NCBI GenBank assembly: GCA_947846985.1
Contig: CANTUZ010000004.1
Coordinates: 2,470,927-2,534,926, forward strand
DNA length: 64,000 bases
Reading direction: 5' to 3'
Source of the DNA: Fratercula arctica
Taxonomy: Eukaryota; Chordata; Aves; Charadriiformes; Alcidae
Shown here: in pieces, positions 38,691 through 48,195 of the stretch
Numbering within the stretch: the stretch's first letter is position 1
Layout: each line of letters opens with the position of its first letter
Position numbers and translations under genes: made by a program
The notes under the pieces: generated by a model
The model's database searches: none
What the model was told of the DNA's origin: nothing
The model's input: only the letters and a program-made list of their open reading frames with translations

Positions 38691-39333
38691 ATGCAGAAGC
38701 TTACGTAGAAGGTTGCTGTGAAGGGGGACTTAGGTTGAGCTGGTCTAGTGTGAATGGTTTCAGATATGGTGGTGGAACACTATGGGACAGTTCCCCCAGC
38801 AGATGTTGCAGGAGCTGCCCCTGCTGGGGTTGAGGGTTTGATGCGGACAGAGTTTTGGATGTTTGTCACAGACCTCCAAGCCCCAAGGTGCAGAGAGTGC
38901 CTAAGGCCTCTCCCTGAGGCTGGGAAAGATGTCCCTCTGTCTTGCAGGAGGTATGCTGTTTTCAAGGAGCTGTGGTCACAAGTGGAGTTGTAGGAGAAAA
39001 GTGAGCAGGCTGTGCAGCATCAGAGAAGTTTCATGGGAGACAGAGAAGCTCTTCTTTGTGATCCAGCAGCTAGAAGAGCCTCAGCCTCAAACTGCAATAG
39101 AGAAGCAGCCAGTGTCCACGCCCACCATCAAGGTAAGTGAAACCTCTGGAGAAGGGGAAGGATGGAAGCAGGTGACTTCTGGCACTAAAAGGAAAGTTCC
39201 TGTTCCACCTAAGGGCTTGTAACTACAAAACAGATTTACCCCGCTCGTTAAAAAGGAGCCAGATGTGCCTTTAGGCAAAAAATATGGGCCACCTGAACCT
39301 AAACCATGTGAGACCTCTAGGAAGAAGGTGTGA

Positions 39334-39860
39334 CTGATTGTAATGGATGACTCCTTGCTGCAGGGGACAAAGGCACCCACCTTCCCTATCATCTAGAGAG
39401 GTTTGCTGCTTGCTGGGAGCCCAGAGCTGTGATGTTGTGGAGGGATGGCCTGGGCTTGTCCAATGTTCTGACTGCTACCCGTGCTGTTCTTCCATGTGGG
39501 CATCAGTGATACCATCGGGGCAACCTGGAGAGCGGCAAGTGACCATGGAGATCTGGGGGTGGCAATAGTTTGGGGGCCCTGGTGATGCTCTCCTCAGCGT
39601 AGGTCAAGAGTTGGATGCAGAACTGCTGTTGGCAACAGGATTTTGGGTTCTAGGACCATGGGATCCTGCTTGTGGAGTGGAATTTGCTTGGGAGGAATGG
39701 GATCCGCCTCATCAAGCCAGGCAAAGGTATATCTGCTGGTAGGATGGCTGACCTCGTACGGAGGACTTCAAATGGCAGGGATGATATGGCAGGGACAGTC
39801 ACCAGGAACCCTGTGAGTGATGGGACAGGGCTGATGAGCAAAGGGTCTGGGGTCATATAA
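39334..39860 (+). pseudogene. CR1 ORF1 esterase-like domain remnant
   Basis: Fragments in more than one frame match the SGNH/GDSL-esterase domain of CR1 ORF1: DDSLLQGTKAP where the family has a GDSL-type block, HVGISDTIGATW near 39495 (family: HVGTNDT), and the closing GRNGIRLIKPGKG...RMADLVRRTSN block near 39685-39765. The glycine of the nucleophile block is replaced by Asp, and stops and frame changes interrupt the domain, so it is non-functional. Confidence 0.75.
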
Positions 39861-41127
39861 CAGGAAGGGATCACAAAATCAACAAAAAATGAGGCTTAAG
39901 GCGGGGGGGGTCACTTCCAGCATTTGCATGCAAACAAGGACACACCTATGAGGTACAACTACGAAGAAATCCCCTTTTTTGGGAAATAAGCATGTCGGGG
40001 TGCTTTTCTGAACTGCATGTGTGCTTATGAACACAGTGTGGGGATTAAATATGGTGGGAGAAACCTCTGCTCCCATGACTTGCAACACTTGGAGTGTTGC
40101 AATGGAGGGATATAGGTTCTATTGGGAAGAGGAGGATGGTGAAGCTTCCCTTGATGTTAGAGAACAGATGGAATGCATGGAAACTTGCCTGGGGCTGGGT
40201 GAGGAGCCCACTGGGAGCTTATGGGTGGTGATTAAAGAGAAACCAGATAAGGGTGACATTGTAGTAGGCGGAAAGTAGTGGTGTAGTGGATGAGGCCTTC
40301 CATGACAGCTGGAAGCAGCCTCATGTTTGCAGACCCTGGTCCTCATGGGGTACTCTAACCAGCCTGGCATATGCAGGAGGGATAACACAGCAGAGCATAA
40401 GCAATCCAGGAGGTTCCTGGAGTGCACTGGTAACACCTTCCCAACCCAAGTGATTGGAAAGGTAAAGAGGAGAGGTGTCCTGCTAGACCTGATACTCTCC
40501 TATGAGGAGGGGCTTGCCGGGGATGTGAAGGTCAGGGCCTGCCTTGGGTGCAGTGACCACGGGACAGTGCAGTTCAGGATCCTAAGAGCAGGGAGGAAGC
40601 AAGCTCACAACCCTGGATTTCAGATGAGCAGGCTCGGGATTCTTTGAAGATCTGCCTCGAAGTGTCCCATGGGGCAAGGCTCAAAAATGCTGGTTAGTAT
40701 TCAAGGATCATCTCCTGGAAGCTTGACTTTCATCCCAACAAATGCCAAGTCAGGCAAAAAAGCCTGGAGGCCTGTGTGGATAAATAAGGAGCTCTTGACA
40801 AAGTTCAAACACAAAAAGTAAGCGCTTCAAAGGGTGGAAGCAAGGATGGGTAACCTGGGAGGAATATAAAAATGTTGAGCAGTTTGGGATAAGGTTAGGA
40901 AAGTCAAAGCCCAGCCGGAATTGTATCTGGCAAGGGATGCCCAAGACAAGAGGGGCTTCAATAAGTACATAGGTAACAAAAGGAAGGCTAGACAAACTGA
41001 GGACACATTACGGTAAGTAGGGGCTGGATGAGCAGACAGTGAGGTGGACTGAAAACAGGCTGAATGACTGTGTCCAGAGGGTGGTGATCAGTGGCACAAA
41101 GTCTAGCTGGAGCTGGTGGCTAGTGGT

Positions 41128-41690
41128 GTACCCCAGGGGTCAATACTGGGTCCGTTGCTGTTTAACATCTTCATTAATGATTTTGCTGATGGGCCAGCAA
41201 CCTTTCAGGTGACCTATAATGAGGAGGAGTAGCTGATATGCCGGAGGGTTGTGCTGCCATGGAGAGGGACCTCAACCTGCTGGAGAAATGGTCTGACAGA
41301 AACCTCACGGAGGGTAAGTGCACAGTCCTGCACCTGGGGAGGAACAGCCCCAGGCACCAGTATATGCTGGGGGGTGTCTGGCTGGAAAGTAGCTTTGCAG
41401 AAAAGGCCCTGGGGGTCCTAGTGAACACCAAGTTAACAGTGAGCCAGCAGTGTGCCCTTGTGGTAGAGAAAACTAATTGTGTCTTGGGCTGCTTTAGGAG
41501 GAGTGTTGCCAGCAGACTGAGGCAGGTGATCCCTCCCCTTTCCTCAGTGCTGGTGAGGCCACACCTGAGCACTGTGTCCAGTTCAGGGCTCCCCAGAACC
41601 AGATACATGGACATACTAGAGAGAACTACTAATATGATGAAGGGAGTGGAGCACCTCTCCTATGGGGAAAGGCTGAGAGAGCTGTGACTG
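41128..41690 (+). pseudogene. CR1 ORF2 reverse-transcriptase C-terminal remnant
   Basis: The remnant begins VPQGSILGPLLFNIF (RT palm block) at 41128, shifts frame, and continues from about 41238 as an open stretch (PEGCAAMERDLNLLEKW, LHLGRNSPRHQYMLGG, EKALGVLVNTKLT, GVEHLSYGERLREL). The catalytic FADD block expected between the two is missing. The upstream YLD-type catalytic block was removed by a larger deletion near 41015-41040. Confidence 0.85.
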
Positions 41691-41735
41691 TTCAGCCTGG
41701 AAAGAGAAGATTGGGGGGGGGAGGGATCTTACATT

Positions 41736-41780
41736 TTTTATATATATATATATATATATAAAAATATATATATATATAAA
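41736..41780. repeat. (TA)n microsatellite within the CR1 element
   Basis: Two runs of alternating TA are separated by AAAA, inside the CR1 ORF2/3' region where related elements carry a short [15 protein letters not shown] coding stretch. This suggests expansion from that seed within the dead element. Confidence 0.85.
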
Positions 41781-42105
41781 AACACCTGAAGGGAGGGTGC
41801 AAAGAAGATGGAGCCAGGCTCTTTTCGGTGGTGCTCAGTGACAGGACCAGAGGTGATGGACACAAAATGAAACACAAGATGTTTCCCCTAAACATCAGGA
41901 ACACTCCTTTACTGTGAGGGTGACAGAGCATTGTGTTAGTGGTTGCCCAGGGAGGTTGTGGCATCTCCATCCTTGGAGATACTTGAGAAGGCATCTGGAT
42001 ATGGCACAGGGCAACTGGTTTTAGGTGGCCCTGTTTGAGCAGGGGGGATTGGAGAAGATGACCTTCAGAGATCCCTTCCAGCCTCAACCACTCTGGTCTT
42101 AAGGG

Positions 42106-45100
42106 CTTTATGCTCAAAGCAGACAGTTGTGAGGGCTCAGCTGTATGCCCAGAGCAGCTCATCAGTTCTTCAAGCAGCAAATGCTGAAAGCAGAGCAGGA
42201 AGACTTTAAAAAAAAAAAAAAAAAAAGGGCAAACCAAAGCTGGCATTATGTAATGTCTCACTGGTAGTCTCCTAAAAGCAACACACACAAGAGTATGATT
42301 CACTTCTCCTGTCACCAATATAACTTGGTATAAATCATCAGTAACTCAAGTCACTTTGAGGAAAATCAAGCTCATAAAGTATGAAAGTGAACAGTAATTT
42401 CATAAAATAGGGCCGGAGGCTTTCAAGCTCATAAAAGCTAACTCTCTACAGGCAAGGGCCAACAGGCATTCAGAGTCTAAAGCATCACGCACCACCTTTT
42501 GAGTAATATAATCCCCCGAAACCAAATAAATACAATGCCTCTATGGGCAAAAACACAGGAACAGGGTTCAGCAGTAGTTCTTTTTGTCTTTCCGCAGTAG
42601 TCAGTCATTAACATAAATGAACAGCAACAAAACCAAATAAGTTTATATCCAGTTCAACACCCACATCCAAAAAATGTGTAACTACAATGGCTTGATTCCT
42701 CTTGACAATAACAAAAGAGAATTTCATCTGAAAGCATAAATGCTCACCAAGGCCAATATTTTGCTTTGCAGATTCTGATTGGCTTCAGGGTAAATTATCA
42801 GTGATTACAGCTAATATCAGGATACAGTGTGAGGCACTAAAAAGAGGTAATTATGAGGAAATGAGGAATTATCTGCTGTTGAAACAATAGATCAATTATG
42901 AGGTACAGCACAGTAGCTGCAGAGCAGCATTCTTAGGCTCTGAGGGTACTGTCTCCTCTTTCTCATGAGCCAAAGAGAACCCACAGTTATAAAGCTTAAT
43001 TATCCTCCAGGAGCTCGAGCTTGCTGACTAATTAGCCTCTAGTTGAGACAATACAGAAAAGGACCTAATTCCAGTTGTCTGCATAAATAGGATGGCACAG
43101 GCACAGTCTTGGCTCTTCGCTATGTACTCATCTCTCCTGCCCAACCAGTACAAGTATAACAGCCTTGATAACCCCAGTTCCGGACAACCTAAAAACAACA
43201 GTCCTCACCTTAAAATAAAAGAAACCCAGGGAAGGAAACTTTGGGAGGTGGGGGTGCTGATAGAGAGAAAACAGTATGCCTGAGGCAGTATGTAATGCCA
43301 GCCAGAGTTCAGCCGCTGCTTCCACAAAGCATGTTGTGTGAAGTCTCCCCTTACTCCTATCAATGCAAGTAGGGACACATTTGCACTGCTTTCACAAATG
43401 GAGACTAAGCTGCATTTGGTGGTGATGTTATTACAGCAGTTGCATCCTTAAAGGAGGGGGGCTTTCTGGAGGAGGTAGGCAGCAGTTAGGAGCAGTTAAG
43501 CCCCAAGATTTACAGTCAAAATTGTTAGGAAGGTAAAGGTTGATGGCTTTGGGAGCCAAGTTCTTGCCTAACAGACCACTGTAGTCAAGAGCTACCCCAG
43601 CCAAGAAACAGGATCTTGCTGCATGCAGCAAAATACCACGAAAAAGGTACAAAAGCCTCTGGCAAATGGGTTCATCCAATGCCTCCCGTCATCCTGGTAA
43701 AGAAAATGTTTGATGTCTGGGCTGATGAGCAAAATGAGAGTATCTGCAGTAACATGTTATTCGTGAGTGAGCTTTCAGATGAGTTTACTGCACAGCAAGT
43801 GCAAATAGCCATTATGGTTAATAAATCTGTGTTGATAATATTTGCAGTTAGCAAACATGCAGGAAGGGAACATTTCAGACCACATCTGCTTCGTACTGAG
43901 ATGGGAGACAGCTGAGATTTTCCTTCCATCTGAATGACTTCACCTTGCTTTTTCTGGCGTTTGAAAATAGCTATTACTGAGCAGAATTCTCAAAGAAACT
44001 ACTCTCTTTTCAGTGAACCAGAATCCCCCTTGCAATCCACCTCCTTGATGGCCAGCCTGGATTTCCTGCTGCTTCATTGGAGTGTCCTGGTGACGAGTAC
44101 CTGGATTTTTACCTTCTCTAGACCCACAATGTTATGGGAGTAAAGGGAAAACAGACACAACTTTACTCCTGGGCAGGTGAGCTCTAGACACCCATTTTAC
44201 GTCTTGCATCCATTTACATCTTCAGATCCTGCAATCATGTTTCACTTAATCTGGAGATAGGCGTTTTCTCCTTGACTCAAGTTTTGCTCCCTCTTTGGGC
44301 AATGGAGTTCTAATGGTTATCATTTGGCTGTCAAAATACAAGGTCTAGTTTTCCTGAAGCCATTGGTGCTGCCCAGCCTTTTTAAAATCTGTGCCTGGCA
44401 GGCTACAGAGCAGTGTGACATAAGCTGCAGATTGTGTAGCTATCCGTTCTATCACCCAGTTTACATGGATAATTTACACCAGCATGACAATGGCACCAAA
44501 TCTTATTTCCTAAGAAGTGCCATGTAAAGACATAAAGATTAAACCTGTGAGTATAAGTGCTCCCAAAAAGCTAGTTCAGTGTGAGGTCAAGATTAATTAC
44601 TGCTTCAACTAGCGCATTGCTGCAGGTGTGCAAAGGAAAGCATCTTTCACACAGGCCCTGGGGGAAGGCATACTCCACTACATGAACACTGCTCATGTTC
44701 TCATTTCTGTTGCCTGCAAGAGGTACGCTAAGAAGGAGCTGAGCACAGAAGAGTTGAGAAGGGAAAATGTGAGAGACTGTAATTACAGAGGAGATGCTCA
44801 AAGCTGTAAAAAAGCTAAACGCTTGGGTCTACCTACTGACTTGAAAAGTTTATCCTAGAGCACTGACACAAGCAAAGGTACTGGCACTGAACAACCTCGT
44901 GTTTTAACCGAAGTCTATTTAAATTGATTCATGTCTGTAAAGATTACTGTAATGATCTACAAATAAAAAAACCCAACATATTTTAGAAAGTTAATGTTGA
45001 TTGTGTCAAAGTGTTAACACAAGATGGCAGACAGATAGCTCTGGATACTGCAATGCCTTTGAAAACATAAGATTCCCAAAACCCGGCTTGTCCGTTTCCT

Positions 45101-46950
45101 CAGATAAAGTCATCCCAAGGCCTCTAGGATGTAGGGATATGGACCACTGAGCTATACTGTTTCCCTAAACTATACCTCAATCAACCCAAGCTCTCCCTTA
45201 CCACCTGGTTGTGCGGAAGAGTCCAGAAGGGAAGGCTGCGCATCCAGCCTGAACGAGCCACAGCTGGACCCACAGTGCACTCCTTGATAGCCGCAGGAAG
45301 GGACAATTGGCAAAGACCAGGGTGGGTGGCAGGGCCAATAATGGGGTCTCTTTGCTATGTGGGGCGGTTGAGGCTGCTCTGCCCTGGTAGCCTGTGCTCA
45401 GCAGACCTCAGGCTGTGCTGAGGCACGTCAATGCCCTCAAATGCATCCAGAAATGGTGGCTGACAGCAAGACCAGCGCAGAAACACCCTGCCGGAGTGGT
45501 GCTCTGCTCGCTGCTGGCTCTCATCAACATGGGCTACAGCCCCATCACACCCCAAACATGAAATTGTTGGAAATCCTGGCCCCAGCAGGAGTCTACCAAG
45601 CAGGACCCTTTGTGGAGAGGGTCCTGATAGAGCAAGGCTCTGATCGTACGATGACAGAAGCAATCTCAAAGTATTTTTAAAGACCTGGAGGAAACAAAGC
45701 ACAGGACTCGGTAAGAATACGCAACAGACGCAGTAAAGAGAGCGTTTCAGAGCAGTTCTGCCATGCCAAACTATACACAAGGTCTAAATAGGGATGAAGG
45801 ATAATTAGAAGTATATATATACCATGTGAAAGTTCAGTTCCTGCTGGGGAGAAGCCAAAAGATCAGCTTCCCACATCCCATGCCAAGGTCTGTGGAGGCA
45901 CAGATGAGAGTGAGCCATCCCCTAGCTTTATGAGCCAGCCAAACTACTTTGAAAGCAAAACTGAATCATTTGCAGGGATCCAAAATCAAACCCTCGAGAC
46001 AAGGAAAAGATGCTGTGATTTACTTTTTGAGAGATCAACTCCTACCCAGATTCACCTTCTAAAACCTGGGCTCCACACACTCATGCATCGCCCAGCTTTA
46101 AATCAGGGCAGAAGGGCAGCTGTCAGCCCCAGCCAGGGGGTAGCCCCAGGGGATGGGGGGGCCACAGCCATATCTGCCACCCCTGGAGGAAAAAGGTGAG
46201 GTATGATCCACAAAGGGGATCTTCACAACCACATGCATTTTGCTCAGTCTAAATATTTAGTTAATAAAAAAGCTCACTCTTCTGTTTTTAAAAGGGGCTG
46301 TGCTGTGTACAGGCAGCACACCACGGAAAGAATGTTTTGGGAGCACACAAAGGCTGGTGCTGGAAAGCACTTTTAAATTGAAGCTTCAAACAGTCTGCTT
46401 TCTAACACCCTTGTTTTTAAGAGTGGGAAAACGCAGGATTGTTCTTTTTTTTACCTCCTTCACAGGGTCAAAAGGGGAGGACAGGGAAACAGGTTTTTCT
46501 GTGTTCAACGGACAAGTTTTCGGGAGGATTTTTTGCAAGTCTGCTTTTTACCACCGGCATGAAATAACCGATGGTAACCTCACTCCTTGAAGTAAGTTCA
46601 CCCCCTTGGAGGCAAATTTACAGAACACAACGCGGCTCTTCTTTCAAGGAAACTTCTTCCATCACAGATGGGAGGGCAAAGAAGGAGGGGGGAGCGCAGC
46701 CCATCTCTGCAAACGACGTACAACAAAGACAAGAGAACAAAAACAAATTCCGTGCGCTACGAAGAGGCCCGGGGCTGTGAGGAGAAGTCACACCTGGGGT
46801 ACAGATGCGCTGGGACGGGACGGGGGCCAGCTCTGCCTACAATTTGTGCTTTGCACTCACTGCTGCAATGCACAGGCGTTACGCACCGATGCTGTGCAGC
46901 ACCGCACACCTACACGTACACCCCCCGGTGCCCTCCACACCCGATCCCGC
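42106..46950. other. CCNI intron 1 sequence between the CR1 element and the CpG island
   Basis: About 4.8 kb without a recognised gene. A run of 18 A residues is at about 42208-42226. Open frames of 70-140 codons occur on both strands around 45209-45780 but show no motif I know and no consistent splice borders. Confidence 0.4.
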
Positions 46951-46965
46951 AGCGGGGACCTCCCC

Positions 46966-46987
46966 CATCACACACACACACACACAC
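46966..46987. repeat. Short (CA)n microsatellite
   Basis: Alternating CA of about 20 bases lies at the edge of the CCNI CpG island and is followed by a run of C (47001-47010). Confidence 0.8.
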
Positions 46988-47021
46988 CCCGGCCCGTTTC
47001 CCCCCCCCCCTCACGGCTCAC

Positions 47022-47230
47022 CTCCCCTGCGCGGCGGCGGGGTGCCCGGCGGGGCCCGGCCATCAGCACCCCATGGCGGGGCGACGGCGGCGGGGCTCCT
47101 CCGCGGCGCTTCAGCACCGTGCGGGTCCCATGTCCGCGGCGGCGGCGGCGGCCGGCGGGCTCATGTCGCCATGGCGGGGCCGCGGCGATGAAGGGAGGTT
47201 GGGGAGGGAAATCGGGCCGCCGCCGCCGCG
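47022..47230 (-). other. CCNI: Probable non-coding first exon of CCNI
   Basis: On the minus strand a good donor, GGGGAG|GTGAGC, lies at 47022/47021 inside the CpG island. Splicing it to the acceptor at 30441 would give a 5' UTR leading to the cyclin-I start. The upper border is only a guess from the promoter shape. On the minus strand the exon contains several ATG triplets, giving short upstream frames, including one of 17 codons from 47164 and one from 47063 that runs through the splice junction. Confidence 0.45.
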
Positions 47231-47258
47231 CGGGGGTTGGGGTGGGGGGGGGGAGGGG

Positions 47259-47288
47259 ATTAAAATAAAATAAAAATAAAAATTAAAA
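47259..47288. repeat. A-rich (AAAAT)n-like tract within the CpG island
   Basis: Thirty bases of A with interspersed T stand in the middle of otherwise G/C-saturated sequence. On the CCNI strand it reads as a T-rich, TATTTTA-containing tract just upstream of the likely start region. Confidence 0.7.
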
Positions 47289-48169
47289 GGGAGGGGAAGG
47301 GGGGGGGAGCGAGAGGCAGCCCGCAGCCAGCCGCTTCCCGGGGGGGAGCAGGGGAGGGAAAGAAGGGCCGGCCGGGCCGCCTCCCCTCAGCCCGACCCCG
47401 CCTCCCGCGCGGGCGGGGCGCGACGCGCGCGCCGGCCGTTGGCCTTCAGCACCACGGCGGGCGTAGCGTTGGGGGGGGGGGGGTACGGGACACACGACGG
47501 GCTCCTCGGCGGTGGCGGGGCTCGATCCCTCCGCGCCGCCTCCGCCACCGCTTCCCCGGTCGCCGTGGCCGCCCGGTGCGCGGGGCCCGCCGGCGGGCGG
47601 CCGGGAGGGAAGAAGGATGAGGGCGTGGGACTCTTTTTCCTCGGGCCGCCCGGCGGAAGGATCTCGCGGAGGTGGCGCGAGAAGTTCTCGCTTCGCCCAG
47701 CTCCGTGCGCGGCGCTTGCGCGGATGCGGGGACGGTGCGCGGCGTTGAGGTGGGCTCGGTTGGAGGGCTCCGCGCCCCGGTCTCTTTAAAAACACTCGAG
47801 AAATAATAAGGCAAAGGTGTTTATTTACAAGCACCGTATTATGCGAACGCTCGGTAAAAGCGTTGAACTCTGCCTGCTTTTATGCCCGTCTCATGCCTGT
47901 GTTTGCTGGGACTAGAGTTGCTTTGTTTGCTGCAAGATGTAAACAGGAATTTACCCTTTCCGTGCTTTTATTTATTTCCTTAGGCCTTTCCCCAGCACAA
48001 GGGCTGGCTGTCCCTTTTCATCTCCTCTGGTCCCACTGACAGATGCCTGAAGTGCCAGGGAGGCCGAGATATTTCCTCACAGCTCCGTTTTATTCCTTTT
48101 GTCAGCTCCTCTTAAAAACTGGACTACTTAACTTGTGAGTGCTCAAATTTTTTTTTGTAACGCAAAGTC

Positions 48170-48195
48170 TTTTTTTTTTTTTTTTTTTTTTTTTT
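48170..48195. repeat. Poly(T) run of 26
   Basis: This uninterrupted run of T is followed by CCCC and a G-run. It could be an old poly(A) tail in minus orientation, but no retrocopy is visible next to it. Confidence 0.85.

Larger units (their letters stand above)
38690..42105 (+). mobile_element. Degenerate CR1 LINE retrotransposon, internally deleted, antisense in CCNI intron 1
   Basis: CR1 elements are the main non-LTR retrotransposons of birds; ORF1 encodes an RNA-binding/esterase-like protein and ORF2 an endonuclease and reverse transcriptase. Here ORF1 sequence is seen from about 38754 (cysteine-rich part), through GEGWKQVTSGTKRK (about 39148-39195), to an esterase-like region with DDSLLQGTKAP at about 39346-39375 and LLGRNGIRLIKPGKG near 39685. 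ORF2 endonuclease remnants follow (GYRFYWEEEDGE and SLWVVIKEK near 40110-40240, then GCSDHGTVQF near 40550). The reverse transcriptase is mostly gone: only PQGSILGPLLFNIFIND (about 41131-41185) remains, then the C-terminal domain (41250-41690) and the 3' UTR ending ATCCCTTCCAGCCTCAAC (about 42069-42088). Many stops and frameshifts show that it is dead. Confidence 0.93.
30442..47021 (-). other. CCNI first intron (large)
   Basis: About 16.6 kb between the probable CpG-island first exon and the exon with the start codon. It holds the 3.5-kb CR1 element (38690-42105), an AT dinucleotide tract inside that element, and no other recognisable gene. Short open frames at about 43616-43915 and 45209-45680 have no recognised homology. 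Large first introns commonly carry regulatory elements, but I cannot point to one. Confidence 0.55.
46990..47760 (-). promoter_or_regulatory. CCNI: CpG-island promoter of CCNI
   Basis: A sharp rise in G+C and in CG dinucleotides over about 770 bases, flanked by ordinary sequence on both sides, lies at the position expected for the CCNI promoter. No classical TATA box is needed for this class. Inside it are a 13-base G run (47471-47483), a pair of inverted TCTCGCG half-sites (47662-47668 and 47676-47682), two copies of CCATGGCGGGGC (47071 and 47169), and an out-of-place A/T tract (47259-47288). The long open frames on both strands here are composition artefacts. The start site is not fixed; I would place it near 47200-47260. 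Confidence 0.7.

Noticed and set aside
46606..47834. Open frames of 180-220 codons on both strands in the CCNI CpG island
   Set aside because: They are Pro/Arg/Gly/Ala-rich products of GC saturation, which makes stop codons rare. They conflict with the promoter and first-exon interpretation.
48170..48195. Poly(T) run considered as the tail of a processed retrocopy on the minus strand
   Set aside because: No intronless gene copy or target-site duplication is visible next to it.
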